From contig NZ_FOKQ01000015.1 in the NCBI RefSeq assembly GCF_900112155.1, positions 1 through 64,000 of the forward strand: a stretch of 64,000 nucleotides of DNA, written 5' to 3'. Numbering within the stretch: the stretch's first letter is position 1; every line of letters begins with the position of its first letter. The translations under genes were made by a program, and so were the position numbers. Below the pieces are notes generated by a model. It worked only from the letters and a program-made list of their open reading frames with translations. It was not told the origin of the DNA and searched no databases. Positions 7,675 to 17,554 of this stretch are shown here, piece by piece. The stretch is from Hominimerdicola alba (lineage in GTDB: Bacteria; Bacillota; Clostridia; Oscillospirales; Ruminococcaceae).

Positions 7675-7706
7675 CAAAAAAGCAGCCCACAAAGGACTGC
7701 TTTTTG
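7675..7706 (-). terminator. terminator of the V-ATPase operon
   Basis: Stem AGCAGTCC/GGGCTGCT (7701-7694 with 7688-7681, one mismatch) followed on the minus strand by a run of T. It lies directly after the DUF308 gene, the last gene of the operon. Confidence 0.8.
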
Positions 7707-7708
7707 CA

Positions 7709-8302
7709 TTAGTTGATATCGATAAAATTCTGTCCGTTATCCCTGTTATCAAATCTGATATTGGGATTATTCTTGTTCCTGCCTGTCAGCAGAGTACCGC
7801 CGATATTGGACATTCCCGATATCAGCAGGCAAACTCCCATCAGTCGGGCAGTAACATCAGCCAGCAGTATGGGATTTATTACCAGCATCATGCCTGCCAG
7901 TGTAGTAAGCCCTGCGATCACCAGAGCTTTTGTCCAGCGGGTGCTGTTGGTCTTTTTCAACAAGAAAGCACCTTGAATATTGGTTATACCGCTTATCAGC
8001 ATATAAGCGCCGAAGACGAAAGCTATTACTTTCGGGATAAAGTCGGGTCTTACCATTACGAACACACCTGCGATGATAAGTACCACCCCGCTTACAAGAC
8101 CGCTTGCGTTATCGGGGTCTGTTCTGGTGCGTATCAGGTATCTCAGCAGTGCAACTGCACCCATTGTGGTGATTATACCGCCAATTACAAGACCAACTAC
8201 CCTAGTAAACAGATCAGGTCTGATTATCAGCGCGATGCCCATTACTATGCAGAAAACAGAGAGCACCGTAAAATTGCCTATCACTTTTTTGAATTTGTTC
8301 AT
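7709..8302 (-). CDS. DUF308 / HdeD-like membrane protein
   Basis: The 197-residue protein is made of about six short membrane helices in repeated pairs, with recurrent GxxxxIxGxxxIxxP-type segments (GIALIIRPDLFTRVVGLVIG, AGVFVMVRPDFIPKVIAFVF, GMMLVINPILLADVTARL). This is the layout of DUF308, the family of E. coli HdeD, implicated in acid stress. Its ATG overlaps the atpD stop (ATGA), so it is translationally coupled to the V-ATPase. A role in acid tolerance or membrane assembly of the complex is a reasonable inference given that coupling. The C-terminal tail is polar and Asn-rich. Confidence 0.85.
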   Translation of the reverse strand: MNKFKKVIGNFTVLSVFCIVMGIALIIRPDLFTRVVGLVIGGIITTMGAVALLRYLIRTRTDPDNASGLVSGVVLIIAGVFVMVRPDFIPKVIAFVFGAYMLISGITNIQGAFLLKKTNSTRWTKALVIAGLTTLAGMMLVINPILLADVTARLMGVCLLISGMSNIGGTLLTGRNKNNPNIRFDNRDNGQNFIDIN

Positions 8303-8946
8303 TGTTGTCCCTCCCCATTGTTTTCGTTTTCTTTTTTGAGCTTTACCGCCTTTATGACTTTCATACGCGAGAATTCCTCTCTGTCTTTTTCTTCCAGAGA
8401 ATCCGCGATGAACTTCACAGTATCGGTATAGCGGGGGATTATGATATTCTGCAGCGCATTTGCTCTGCGCTGAGTTTTCTTTATTGCCACGGAAAGTCTG
8501 TAGATGCTGTTCTCAACTTCGGCGAGGGTCACAGTCAGCCTTTTAACTTTTTCAAAGGCGAGAAAAGCCCTGTCCAGCTGAGAATCAGTTCTTGCGAACC
8601 CATAGCAGACTTCACGGGGAGTTTCGTGGTAAATGACCTGCGGAAGCTCCACGCCCATAACGCTTTTTGAGGAAAGCTCGATACCGTCCTCGATGGGCAT
8701 ACATTCGGCATAGGGGGTTATAACACCCATTGACATATTAGCCAGTTTCAGCATCTCATAGGCTTCCTTATAGGTATCTTCTATGGAGCTTCTGAGTTCC
8801 TTGGCTTTTTCGACCAGCGTCATTATCTCGCGTATAAGAATATTACGCTTTCTGTCGAGAAGTTCATAACCCAGTGCAGCCAGCTGGAGATTTTTCTTAG
8901 TTGCTATGAGGTTGCCCTTTGTTGGGAACACCTGCTGTACAGCCAA
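8299..8946 (-). CDS. atpD: V/A-type ATP synthase subunit D
   Basis: The 215-residue product matches the central rotor shaft of V/A-type ATPases: an N-terminal helix with FPTKGNLIATKKNLQLAALGYELLDRKR, long helical coiled-coil arms, and a C-terminal helix with SIYRLSVAIKKTQRRANALQNIIIP. It links catalytic A3B3 to the membrane ring. The start is TTG at 8946 with GAAAGGAG 10 bases upstream. It ends in a 4-base overlap with the DUF308 gene. Confidence 0.95.
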   Translation of the reverse strand: MAVQQVFPTKGNLIATKKNLQLAALGYELLDRKRNILIREIMTLVEKAKELRSSIEDTYKEAYEMLKLANMSMGVITPYAECMPIEDGIELSSKSVMGVELPQVIYHETPREVCYGFARTDSQLDRAFLAFEKVKRLTVTLAEVENSIYRLSVAIKKTQRRANALQNIIIPRYTDTVKFIADSLEEKDREEFSRMKVIKAVKLKKENENNGEGQQ

Positions 8947-9003
8947 AGCTTTTTCACTCCTTTCGGAAATAAGAAACGAGACCCTCGCTTACTTTTTGTT
9001 GAC

Positions 9004-9213
9004 TCAGTATTTCACTATAAGCACGATATTAAGCACAACGACCAGTATACCGACCACAGTGACAAAAGCACCTACTTTGCGATACTTTTTTATCTCAGCT
9101 TCACTGCCCTCGCTGCCCTTTTTGAGGCACCTTTCGGGCTTTACAAGCATACCAACTCCCAGAATGACTGCTGCAATGGCAAAAGCCAATTTTATGAGCT
9201 CATACGATGTCAT
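9004..9213 (-). CDS. small two-helix membrane protein in the V-ATPase operon
   Basis: This is a 69-residue protein with two predicted membrane helices: residues 6-25 (LIKLAFAIAAVILGVGMLV) and 48-67 (GAFVTVVGILVVVLNIVLI). They are separated by a charged loop with KPERCLKKGSEGSEAEIKKYRK. AGGAGA lies 5-10 bases before the ATG. It sits between atpB and atpD, with gaps of 21 and 57 bases, and is not one of the known V-ATPase subunits. It could be an assembly factor or accessory subunit; I do not recognise the family. Confidence 0.75.
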   Translation of the reverse strand: MTSYELIKLAFAIAAVILGVGMLVKPERCLKKGSEGSEAEIKKYRKVGAFVTVVGILVVVLNIVLIVKY

Positions 9214-9234
9214 ACAGATCTCTCCTCATTATCT

Positions 9235-10623
9235 CTAGGTATACGCTTCTTCAGGCTTATAGAACTTGTCCAGATGTTCATCATCGACTCTGTCAAGTTC
9301 AGTTCTCGGCAGTGACGAAAGCAGTTTCCAGCCAAGGTCAAGGGTTTCCTCTATCGAACGGTTAGTCTCAAATCCCTGATCGATAAAATGCGCTTCAAAC
9401 AGTTCGCCGAATTTCAGGTAAGCCTTATCGGTGGCAGTAAGTTCTTCCTCACCGATAACAGAAGCCAGCGAACGTGCGTCCTGAACTTTAGCATACGCCG
9501 CAAACAGCTGGTTCGCACACATCTGGTGATCTTCACGGGTATAGCCCTCGCCTATGCCGTCTTTCATAAGTCTTGAAAGGCTGGGCAGTATGGCAACACC
9601 GGGGTAAATGCCCGTAGCATCAAGGTTTCTGTCCAGAACTATCTGACCCTCGGTGATATATCCCGTAAGGTCGGGAACAGGGTGAGTGATATCATCGTTA
9701 GGCATTGTGAGTATGGGTATCTGTGTTACAGAACCGTTAGCGCCCTTTACGATGCCCGCTCTTTCATAAATCGAAGCAAGGTCGGAATAGAGGTATCCCG
9801 GATAGCCCTTTCTTCCCGGTATCTCGCCCTTTGAAGACGAGAACTCACGCAGAGCTTCTGCATATGAAGTCATATCCGTCAGTATAACAAGGATATGCAT
9901 ATTCTTCTTGAATGCCAGATATTCAGCACAGGTAAGTGCGCATCTGGGGGTGAGTATACGCTCGATTATAGGGTCGTTTGAAAGGTTGAGGAACATGGAA
10001 ACTCTCTGGAGAACGCCTGTTTCCTCAAAGCTTCTGCGGAAGTAATCAGCAACATCGTTGGTAACGCCCATTGCGCCGAAAACTACTGCGAAATCCTGAC
10101 CTGCTTCGTCAGCTATCTTTGCCTGACGAACTATCTGCACAGCAAGTTTATTATGCGAAAGACCAGAACCCGAGAATATAGGCAGCTTCTGACCTCTGAT
10201 AAGAGTCATAAGTGCGTCTATGGACGAAATGCCTGTATTTATATAGTTTCTGGGATACACTCTGGATACGGGGTTCAGAGGTTCGCCGTTGATATCGCGG
10301 TATTCCTCGGCAACTATCTCGCCGAGACCGTCGATAGGCTTGCCTGCGCCGTTGAAGATACGTCCCAGCATTTCACCGCCCAGAGGGAGTTCCATCGGTC
10401 TGCCCTCAAAGCTTGTGGTTGTATTCTTCAGCGAGAGTCCCTTGGTACCCTCGAAAACCTGCAATACCGCCTTATCCTCGTATACCTCAACAACACGCGC
10501 CAGACGGTGAGTGCCGTTATCCAGCTCGATATCGGCTATCTCGTCATAGCTTACATTCTTACATTTATCGAGAACGACCAGAGGTCCGTTTATCTCGCTG
10601 AGACCGATATATTTTATATTCAA
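9235..10623 (-). CDS. atpB: V/A-type ATP synthase subunit B
   Basis: The 462-residue, full-length regulatory non-catalytic subunit starts with TTG at 10623, one base after the atpA stop, with GGAGGT at a good distance. It has the alpha/beta fold with degenerate P-loop region ([21 protein letters not shown]), [41 protein letters not shown], and [12 protein letters not shown]. It forms the A3B3 hexamer with subunit A. Confidence 0.97.
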   Translation of the reverse strand: MNIKYIGLSEINGPLVVLDKCKNVSYDEIADIELDNGTHRLARVVEVYEDKAVLQVFEGTKGLSLKNTTTSFEGRPMELPLGGEMLGRIFNGAGKPIDGLGEIVAEEYRDINGEPLNPVSRVYPRNYINTGISSIDALMTLIRGQKLPIFSGSGLSHNKLAVQIVRQAKIADEAGQDFAVVFGAMGVTNDVADYFRRSFEETGVLQRVSMFLNLSNDPIIERILTPRCALTCAEYLAFKKNMHILVILTDMTSYAEALREFSSSKGEIPGRKGYPGYLYSDLASIYERAGIVKGANGSVTQIPILTMPNDDITHPVPDLTGYITEGQIVLDRNLDATGIYPGVAILPSLSRLMKDGIGEGYTREDHQMCANQLFAAYAKVQDARSLASVIGEEELTATDKAYLKFGELFEAHFIDQGFETNRSIEETLDLGWKLLSSLPRTELDRVDDEHLDKFYKPEEAYT

Positions 10624-10624
10624 C

Positions 10625-12394
10625 TCAGACCACCTCCGCGTTCTTGTACCACTCGTTCATATCCCTCTCGTAGTCGTCAAACATTTCCAGCTTGTCATTG
10701 GGGATATCGTACTTTATCTTTATGAGCTTGTCAGCCCAGCCGTTGGACATTATCCTGTCGATGGCAACGCCCTCTGCGAGAGCATCCTTTGAAAGCTCGA
10801 AGAATTTGAGTATAGCCTTCATCATGCGGTACTGCTTTTCCAGCGGCACATAGGTATCGTCCTTATGGTAAGCATTCTGCTGAAGGAAACCTACACGCAC
10901 TACTCTTGCTACTTCAATAAGCAGCTTCTGGTCATCGGGGAGCACGTCCGTACCCATCAGTTTGACTATCTCCATCAGACTGTTTTCCTCTACCAGTATA
11001 TTTGATATCTGCTGTCTTACCTCCATAAAATCGGGAGCAACGTTATCGCGGTAGTACGCTGAGAGGTCATCGGTATACTCAGAATAGCTTGTATTCCAGT
11101 TGATAGCGGGATAGTGTCTTGCATAAGCCAGAGCCTTATCCAGCGCCCAGAAGCACCTTACGAAACGCTTGGTGTTCTGTGTAACAGGCTCAGAGAAATC
11201 CGAACCCTGAGGAGATACCGCACCTATTATGGTAACAGAGCCCTCTGCACCGTTCAGTGTCTTCACATATCCTGCTCTCTCATAGAATTCGGATATACGC
11301 GAGGGCAGATATGCAGGGAAGCCTTCCTCTGCGGGCATTTCTTCCAAACGTCCCGATATCTCACGGAGAGCCTCAGCCCAACGGGATGTGGAATCCGCCA
11401 TTATAGCTATATGATAGCCCATATCTCTGTAATATTCTGCCAGAGTGATACCTGTGTATATGGAAGCCTCTCTTGCCGCAACAGGCATATTCGAGGTGTT
11501 AGCTATCATTGTAGTTCTGTCTGTCAGGGGACGCTGTGTCTTGGGGTCTATCAGCTCGCTGAATTCCTCAAGTACCTGTGTCATCTCGTTTCCACGCTCG
11601 CCGCAGCCTACGTATACGATGATATCAGCATCGCACCACTTAGCTATCTGGTGCTGGTTCATGGTCTTGCCAGTACCGAATCCGCCGGGGATAGCGGCAG
11701 TGCCGCCCTTAGCCACGGGTACTACGGTATCGATTATACGCTGACCTGTTATCAGCGGTCTCGACATAGGCATTCTCTCCGCACAGGGGCGGGGTGTTCT
11801 TATAGGCCACTTCTGGCAGAGGGTCAGTTCCTCTTCCCTGCCGTACTCATCGCGTATCCTGCAAATAACGTCATTGACGGTATACTTGCCTGTCACAGCT
11901 GTCCATATTACCTCGCCGCCCTTTGAAAGCGGAGAAAGCATACACTTATGTGTGATAAGTGCAGTTTCGGGACAGGTAGCATATATCTGTCCGGGAAGGA
12001 GCTTATCTCCCCTCTTGACAGTCAGCTTTACCTCGAACCTGCGCTCGGTATCAAGCGCGGGGACGTTAGCGCCCTCGGATATGAACGCACCGCTTATCTC
12101 CTCCAGCTTTTTCAGAGGTCTTTCGATGCCGTCATACATATTATCAAGTATTCCGGGGCCGAGAGTTGCCGCCATAGGCGCACCCGTGCCGTAAACAGGT
12201 TCACCGGGTTTCAGTCCCGTGGTAGTCTCGTAGACCTGCAAAGTCGTTTCCTTGGCGCTTACGCGGATAACTTCGCCTATCAGCCTTTTCTCGCCGACAA
12301 AAACCATTTCCTGCATGGCAAAGCTCTTGGTATTGCGCACCGTAACGACAGGTCCGTTGACCGAATATATCTTATCCATTGTTTCCGTACTCAT
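10625..12394 (-). CDS. atpA: V/A-type ATP synthase catalytic subunit A
   Basis: The 589-residue catalytic subunit. The ATG at 12394 is preferred over an in-frame GTG at 12403, because AAAGGG lies about 10 bases before it and directly abuts the GTG. Visible motifs are Walker [19 protein letters not shown], the bulge-domain segment typical of A subunits (residues 115-190), [20 protein letters not shown] and [22 protein letters not shown]. It hydrolyses or synthesises ATP, coupled to ion flow through the K ring. Confidence 0.97.
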   Translation of the reverse strand: MSTETMDKIYSVNGPVVTVRNTKSFAMQEMVFVGEKRLIGEVIRVSAKETTLQVYETTTGLKPGEPVYGTGAPMAATLGPGILDNMYDGIERPLKKLEEISGAFISEGANVPALDTERRFEVKLTVKRGDKLLPGQIYATCPETALITHKCMLSPLSKGGEVIWTAVTGKYTVNDVICRIRDEYGREEELTLCQKWPIRTPRPCAERMPMSRPLITGQRIIDTVVPVAKGGTAAIPGGFGTGKTMNQHQIAKWCDADIIVYVGCGERGNEMTQVLEEFSELIDPKTQRPLTDRTTMIANTSNMPVAAREASIYTGITLAEYYRDMGYHIAIMADSTSRWAEALREISGRLEEMPAEEGFPAYLPSRISEFYERAGYVKTLNGAEGSVTIIGAVSPQGSDFSEPVTQNTKRFVRCFWALDKALAYARHYPAINWNTSYSEYTDDLSAYYRDNVAPDFMEVRQQISNILVEENSLMEIVKLMGTDVLPDDQKLLIEVARVVRVGFLQQNAYHKDDTYVPLEKQYRMMKAILKFFELSKDALAEGVAIDRIMSNGWADKLIKIKYDIPNDKLEMFDDYERDMNEWYKNAEVV

Positions 12395-12517
12395 TTTATT
12401 CACGCCCTTTATGTGAACTCTACCAAAGCCCCGAGGGAGTTCGGTATATATGATGAATCATAGTGAACGACATATATCCTGACTGTGTCAGTCGGAGATA
12501 TCATGTCACAGGCTGTA

Positions 12518-13111
12518 TTACAGGTCAGTACCGAGCCCTGCTCTGCCTGCAAAGCCGCTCTTCTGTCTGTTGAATTCGTTATCGAAAGTGCAGTCAAGCG
12601 CCAGATTATCTTCGGGGAATACCACCATGAGTCCTCCCAGAAGTATGCCTGCGCTTTCGGTGACAGTAAATCTGCCGCCGCAGGTAAGCGCGGAAGCGTA
12701 CTTCATATCAGCCGCTGCCAAACGTACCTCGCCCTTTTTATTGGGGTATACCGCAGCACACTCGGTAACGCGCCTTACAAGCAGCTTCTCATAATCAGCG
12801 CTCTGTCTGAAAGCTTCCAGCTTTTCCTTTACATTCGAGAACACCCTGTCTATGACTTCCTGTCTGGCATTCAGAACATTTCTGCGCTGTGCCAGCCTGC
12901 CTGCGGATTCCGCTCTCTGTGCAGCCTCTTTCTGCTCCTTTTCAGCCTTAGCCCTGCTCTGCTTGACAAAATCTCTTGCCTCAGCTTCAGCCTCAGCCAG
13001 TATCTCTGCACACTGCTCTTCGGTCTCCCTGATTATCTCAGCAGCTTTTTCGGCAGCTTCATCGAATACTGCCTGCTTGAATTTTTCCAGCTTTTGTGTC
13101 TGATCAGTCAT
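12518..13111 (-). CDS. atpE: V/A-type ATP synthase subunit E
   Basis: The 197-residue peripheral-stalk subunit. The first 100 residues form a long Ala/Glu/Lys-rich helix (AAEIIRETEEQCAEILAEAE...), followed by a globular C-terminal domain ending in a VVFPEDNLALDCTFDNEFNR-type segment. With subunit H/G it forms the stator stalk. GGAGG precedes the ATG. A gap of 123 bases separates it from atpA. Confidence 0.92.
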   Translation of the reverse strand: MTDQTQKLEKFKQAVFDEAAEKAAEIIRETEEQCAEILAEAEAEARDFVKQSRAKAEKEQKEAAQRAESAGRLAQRRNVLNARQEVIDRVFSNVKEKLEAFRQSADYEKLLVRRVTECAAVYPNKKGEVRLAAADMKYASALTCGGRFTVTESAGILLGGLMVVFPEDNLALDCTFDNEFNRQKSGFAGRAGLGTDL

Positions 13112-13128
13112 TGTAATCCTCCAACGCT

Positions 13129-13437
13129 TTACAGCTTTATGCCCACAGCCTCAGCCAGATACTTGGATATAGTATCGGAGATATTCGCTGTGGCGTGTCT
13201 GTCGGGTATCTCAACAATAAGGGGAGTCGCACGGTTGAGCTTGTAGTCCATGACCTTATCGGGGCACTCTTTCAGCGCTTTTTCCGTCATCAGGACTATT
13301 CCAACGTCCTTCATTTCCATGGCTTCATCAAGTGCCTGTGCTACCTCTTTTTCACCGTGTACGACCTTGCCCTCGATACCTGCCAGCCTCATACCCATCT
13401 GGGTATCTATATTATCGCTGAGCAAATAGAATTTCAT
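13129..13437 (-). CDS. atpF: V/A-type ATP synthase subunit F
   Basis: The 102-residue protein has the Rossmann-like fold of subunit F (FYLLSDNIDTQMGMRLAGIEG, then VGIVLMTEKALKECPDKV and TPLIVEIPDRHA). It associates with D in the rotor. It starts four bases after the atpK stop. Confidence 0.93.
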   Translation of the reverse strand: MKFYLLSDNIDTQMGMRLAGIEGKVVHGEKEVAQALDEAMEMKDVGIVLMTEKALKECPDKVMDYKLNRATPLIVEIPDRHATANISDTISKYLAEAVGIKL

Positions 13438-13441
13438 AGTA

Positions 13442-13888
13442 TTAGCCGCCGATGCCCGAGATTATCAGCATGGAGATCAGCAGACCGTACAGAGCGATAC
13501 CTTCACCCAGTACGACGAAGATCAGTGACTTAACAAAGTTCTTGGGATCCTCGGAAGTTGCACCGATAGCTGCGGGAGCACCGGAACCAACGGCGATACC
13601 TGAACCGATACAAGCAAGACCAACAGAAAGACCTGCTGCCAGATAACCGATACCTGCGCCTGTTGAGATAGCTTCCTTAACGGTAGTGCCTTCCTCAGCC
13701 GCAAAAGCAATAAGGTCGGTGAAAGGTATTATCATACCAACCAGCATTATACCTGCAAATGTACACAGATTTCCGATGAAAGCAGCCTTTGCAGACTTTT
13801 CACCTGTCTTTATCTTCTTAGCCATCAGCATAAAGGGTACTGTCAGAAGTACGACAGCTGCCAGCGGCAGCAACATTATTTTAAGCAT
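13442..13888 (-). CDS. atpK: V/A-type ATP synthase subunit K (proteolipid)
   Basis: The ATG at 13888 follows GGAGG by 8 bases; a TTG at 13903 is in frame but overlaps the binding site. The 148-residue protein has four hydrophobic helices, one single-hairpin repeat per pair. The ion-binding glutamate is in the last helix (VVLGEGIALYGLLISML). The second hairpin carries the Gly/Ala-rich GLACIGSGIAVGSGAPAA. The residues around the glutamate do not settle whether H+ or Na+ is carried. Confidence 0.93.
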   Translation of the reverse strand: MLKIMLLPLAAVVLLTVPFMLMAKKIKTGEKSAKAAFIGNLCTFAGIMLVGMIIPFTDLIAFAAEEGTTVKEAISTGAGIGYLAAGLSVGLACIGSGIAVGSGAPAAIGATSEDPKNFVKSLIFVVLGEGIALYGLLISMLIISGIGG

Positions 13889-13912
13889 ATCTAAAACCTC
13901 CAAAATTAATTA

Positions 13913-15865
13913 TCATATATTTACTTCGGTATCGAAGCTGACACTCAAAGGTTCAAACTCCTTGCCGTCGCTCTCATAGAAACGCGAGAATATCTCGTAG
14001 AATTCCAGACGTATGATCTGTATTGCCACGATCATACCTTCCATAGCCATAACGAACAGGTTGCCTATCACAAGGGTGAAGGGCTTTGCAGCTGCTGCCG
14101 ACATATTCAGCAGTGTCATTACAACCAGCATCATACCTGCGTGGGAAAGTACGAATCCGCCTACTCTCAGGAATGACATGGTATTTGAAACGTAGCTGAG
14201 GAGAAATTCAAACATCTCGAAGAAGTTCTCGACGATGAATCCGCCCACTGTCATATCCTCTTCTTCCTCGGAAAGTTTCCATTTCTTGTACTTTGTGGCT
14301 ATCGCAAAGGGTACTCGGCAGAATATGCATATACCGGGTATCACCAGCAGCAGCGCGAACACTGCACCGCTTGCAAGTTCGATCTTCAGTATGAACTTGC
14401 TTACTACGTAAGTTACCAGCGAACCGTAGAAGATAAGTCCCGCGATGCCGTTGCAGCCGAATACTGCTTTTTCGTAGTTCTTTTCCCTGAAACCTATGTA
14501 GATGTTCAGCATCATGGATACCACTATCAGGAATATGCCTATGCCCACCGCGGTAAGCAGTATGAAGGATGACTGTTCAAAGGCTTTCAGCGGCAGGAAA
14601 TCTATCCCTAAGTTCTCGTACACAGGGTCGAGAAGTTCTTCAAATCCGAATACCGAACCGTACAGCGTACCGAAGATCATACTGGAAAGACCGCATCTTG
14701 TAACGATGCCACCTGCCTGTTTGTTGACCTTACCGCCTATTATCAGTCCTAAGATGAACAGCAAGAATCCCTGTCCCAAATCGCCGAACATTATGCCGAA
14801 CAGCAATGTGTAGGTTATCGCCACGAATGCCGTGGGATTGAAACCATTGTACTTCGGCAGACCGTACATCTCAACAAGCATTGCATATGGTTTTGTGAAC
14901 CATCCGTTTTTCAGCACCGTAGGCGGAGTGCAGTAAGCGTCCGCATCCGGCGGTAGAAGCACTACTTCAACTTCTTCCATATCATCGAAGCTTTCGGAGA
15001 ATTTATCCGCCTGCTTCTTGGGAACGAATCCCTTGACATAGAACTTTTCCTTAACAGCACCGACCTTGCGGCGCAGTTCAAAGATATCGTAGCGCTTTTT
15101 AAGCGCGGTGTAGGCTTCCAGTATAGTCTGGTTATGCTTTTCGGCAAGGACTGCTATCTCTTTATCAAGAGCCTCTATCTCCGCCTTTTTGACCTTTATC
15201 TGGTCGTTCAGCTTTGTGATGGCTTCATCTGTGTTGCCCGATACATAGTCGGGAAGATGTATCCTCTCAAAGAACATTGAACGGAATATACTGTCAACCA
15301 GTTCCTTGTCGCCCTCGGCACAGAAGTACATACCCCAGCAGAAATCCTTTGTAGTCTCAAAAGGCACAAAGAAGAATGTCTGATCGTAGTACTGTAACTT
15401 TGCCAGATTATCCGCGGGCATACGGCCTATGCGGCAGGCAGTGTGCTTACAGGCAAATATCTTACTGAAATCGCTGTTCATGCCCCGCAGGTGGTCTACC
15501 TGCAGCACAGCGCCCTCCAGCTCTGATACTTCTGTTGCGAGCTTTTGCTTCTCGCTGTTCTTTTCTTCTATCTCGCTGTCGATATTCTCGGAAAGTTCGT
15601 TGAACTGTTCCGCTGTCCACCCATTGAACCTTGTACCCTTTGTCTCTGTCAGCTCGATGTCCATCTCAGTGGCAAGGGACGCAAATTCTTTCAGCGGCAC
15701 ACCAAACGGATTCTTCTCATTCAGCAGCTTTACAGTTGAATTAGCTTCATTCTTGAAAGCCGGCTCGATATGGAAGCACCCGCTGTCGCAGCAGCGTATG
15801 AGAGTCTCGTCAAGATCCTCAAACCTGCCGATGATATTGACAAGCGCCATTTTTTCAATCGCCAT
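13913..15865 (-). CDS. atpI: V/A-type ATP synthase subunit I
   Basis: The 650-residue stator and ion half-channel subunit, with an N-terminal cytosolic coiled-coil half (residues 1-330, including two charged helical arms) and a C-terminal half of about seven to eight membrane helices (from YTLLFGIMFGDLGQGFLLFILG). The FGDLGQG and RLEFYEIFSRFY motifs are typical. Start ATG at 15865; AAAGGAG lies 15 bases upstream, a rather long spacing. Confidence 0.95.
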   Translation of the reverse strand: MAIEKMALVNIIGRFEDLDETLIRCCDSGCFHIEPAFKNEANSTVKLLNEKNPFGVPLKEFASLATEMDIELTETKGTRFNGWTAEQFNELSENIDSEIEEKNSEKQKLATEVSELEGAVLQVDHLRGMNSDFSKIFACKHTACRIGRMPADNLAKLQYYDQTFFFVPFETTKDFCWGMYFCAEGDKELVDSIFRSMFFERIHLPDYVSGNTDEAITKLNDQIKVKKAEIEALDKEIAVLAEKHNQTILEAYTALKKRYDIFELRRKVGAVKEKFYVKGFVPKKQADKFSESFDDMEEVEVVLLPPDADAYCTPPTVLKNGWFTKPYAMLVEMYGLPKYNGFNPTAFVAITYTLLFGIMFGDLGQGFLLFILGLIIGGKVNKQAGGIVTRCGLSSMIFGTLYGSVFGFEELLDPVYENLGIDFLPLKAFEQSSFILLTAVGIGIFLIVVSMMLNIYIGFREKNYEKAVFGCNGIAGLIFYGSLVTYVVSKFILKIELASGAVFALLLVIPGICIFCRVPFAIATKYKKWKLSEEEEDMTVGGFIVENFFEMFEFLLSYVSNTMSFLRVGGFVLSHAGMMLVVMTLLNMSAAAAKPFTLVIGNLFVMAMEGMIVAIQIIRLEFYEIFSRFYESDGKEFEPLSVSFDTEVNI

Positions 15866-15900
15866 ATTTAGGTGTTCGCACTCCTTTCATCGGGAAGATA

Positions 15901-16935
15901 TCAAAGCGTTATCAGCTGTCCCTCAATGGCGGCAGCATCAACGCCGTATCTGATGCCCTCGATGATATGCACCAGATTGGAAACTTCTATATCGCAGAGG
16001 ATAATGAAAGCATACAGCGCCACGGGAGCATTTGTGCTGCCCGTAAGGTAATGCCTCAGCCTTCTTATCTTCACGCTGTTTATCTCCACCTCGATATTAT
16101 CGGTATCGGGGGAGTTTTTCCCGTAGATTGTATGATTTACCATGTCCATCATGGTCTCACTGTCGGCTGCTTCATACAGCCTTTCCATATTCTTTTTGCC
16201 TATACCGTAGTATTTCAGCGATCTCCGCTTTATCTCATCGGGGGAATACCCGAAGTAAGACTTCATACGGTAGGCATTTATTATATTGCGGCAGTCTATC
16301 TCACGGAGTATGATAGTTTTCAGTTCCTCCGCCACGCTTCCCGAGAACTCCTTTTCAGCCTGTTCAAGAAGCTCCGCATAATAAGCCGTTCTCAGTCTGA
16401 GCTCACACTCGGTATAGTCGGCTCTGCCGTCCTCGCGGACAGGTATCTTTTTCAGCACCTTGCCGTAGCGCGTACCTTTGAGTCCCGCCACAAGATCTTC
16501 ATAGGTCTGTGAAAGGCTGAGTTCCATAACAGGTATGGTCAGATACTTTATAAGATATCCCGGCAGGTCGGAAAGAAATGTCCTGTCAAGGGACGAGTTT
16601 ATGCGGTTTATGATAGAAAGTATGCACTCTATCTCGCTGCGCCTTATCAGAAATCCGAAAAACGGCTGTTTATCCAGCCCCTGAAATTTGCAGAGCCTTA
16701 TATAAGTTTCAAAGTTCTCCCTGTACAGCAGTTCTTCAAGAAAACCGCGGTGTATGGTATTAGGATCAACTTCCGCGAAAGCTTCCCTGAAACGTGCCGA
16801 ACGTGAGATGTATTCCGCCGCTTCGGGCACAGTCCTCAGCGCCGCCAGTTCCCGATAATCCTCCTGCGTAAAAAGCTGAGCGTATTTCGCCCTTATCTTA
16901 GCAGTTGTGGCATTTGAACTGTAATTCTCCAACAT
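15901..16935 (-). CDS. atpC: V/A-type ATP synthase subunit C (AC39 family)
   Basis: The 344-residue helical funnel protein that joins the central rotor to the membrane ring. The start is set at ATG 16935, 8 bases after AAAGGAGG; a GTG at 16944 overlaps the binding site. Family features are the repeated helical segments such as DCRNIINAYRMKSYFGYSPDEI and an LY/AFIILCDIEVSNLVHIIEGIRYG-like end. Confidence 0.93.
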   Translation of the reverse strand: MLENYSSNATTAKIRAKYAQLFTQEDYRELAALRTVPEAAEYISRSARFREAFAEVDPNTIHRGFLEELLYRENFETYIRLCKFQGLDKQPFFGFLIRRSEIECILSIINRINSSLDRTFLSDLPGYLIKYLTIPVMELSLSQTYEDLVAGLKGTRYGKVLKKIPVREDGRADYTECELRLRTAYYAELLEQAEKEFSGSVAEELKTIILREIDCRNIINAYRMKSYFGYSPDEIKRRSLKYYGIGKKNMERLYEAADSETMMDMVNHTIYGKNSPDTDNIEVEINSVKIRRLRHYLTGSTNAPVALYAFIILCDIEVSNLVHIIEGIRYGVDAAAIEGQLITL

Positions 16936-16965
16936 ATCGGGCACCTCCTTTCAGCCGCAGGGTCA

Positions 16966-17265
16966 TCAGCCTGTTATCGCGGCGAATATATCATTTTCCC
17001 AGTCCTCATGTTTCAGCTCATAAGCCGCAACCAGGGCATCAAGCTGATCTTTTTCGCTTTCCCTCAGCTCATTTTCGCAGTTGCTCATATCCTCTTCGGA
17101 CATGAGAAATGCGCGATAGAGGTCTGCTTCGGACTCGGCATTCTCATGTATACGTTCGACTTTTTTCTCACATTCTTCCAGCATCTCGCTGCGTTTCTGC
17201 ATAGCCTGTTCAAGCTTTTCCTCGGCAAGTCTGTCTGTTTCCAGTATCTCACTGATTATATCCAA
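16966..17265 (-). CDS. atpH: V/A-type ATP synthase subunit H (peripheral stalk, G-like)
   Basis: First gene of the operon. A TTG at 17265 fits the AAAGGAG spacing (8 bases) better than the GTG at 17274, which overlaps it. The roughly 99-residue product is almost entirely a charged helix (RLAEEKLEQAMQKRSEMLEECEKKVERIHENAE), as expected for the partner of subunit E in the stator stalk. Position at the head of the cluster matches other V/A operons. Confidence 0.85.
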   Translation of the reverse strand: MDIISEILETDRLAEEKLEQAMQKRSEMLEECEKKVERIHENAESEADLYRAFLMSEEDMSNCENELRESEKDQLDALVAAYELKHEDWENDIFAAITG

Positions 17266-17334
17266 ACTGCTCACTCCTTTCGGCAGTTTATACTAACGGC
17301 ATGGATGTTTATACCTATATGCCGCTTACTATAA

Positions 17335-17347
17335 TGACCTATGGTCA
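17335..17347. promoter_or_regulatory. palindrome in the V-ATPase leader
   Basis: TGACC-TAT-GGTCA is a perfect 5-bp dyad placed about 25 bases downstream of the -10 on the minus strand. A second longer hairpin, CGGCAT/ATGCCG, lies at 17297-17324. Either may be a regulator site or an RNA hairpin. No regulator gene sits nearby. Confidence 0.35.
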
Positions 17348-17368
17348 AATGTTTAGAAATACATTATC

Positions 17369-17397
17369 ATTTTACAACTTTTTATCATAAAATTCAA
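17369..17397 (-). promoter_or_regulatory. promoter of the V-ATPase operon
   Basis: On the minus strand TTGAAT (17397-17392), 17 bp, TAAAAT (17374-17369), about 105 bases before the first gene. It is the only good match in the intergenic region. Confidence 0.65.
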
Positions 17398-17497
17398 GTC
17401 AGCCATATTCTTTTCCACAAATTTAACAATAGTTGAAGAGCCCCTAACTCAATTTCGTTTATTATAACCATAAGCCGCACTCAAAACACCCTCTGAC

Positions 17498-17540
17498 CGC
17501 CTGTACCCGCGTGAAATATCACCTGTTCAGGCGTTTTTTA
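17498..17540 (+). terminator. isolated hairpin with T run
   Basis: Stem CGCCTG/CAGGCG (17498-17503 with 17528-17533) followed by seven T residues on the plus strand. No plus-strand gene lies directly upstream, so it may end read-through or antisense transcription ahead of the hom promoter. Confidence 0.35.
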
Positions 17541-17554
17541 TAAAAAAAGTATGC

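Noticed and set aside
12409-12597. 62-codon open frame between atpE and atpA on the minus strand
   Set aside because: It overlaps the end of atpE by 80 bases in another frame, has no ribosome binding site and no recognisable product; the gap itself contains a small GACTG/CAGTC hairpin.
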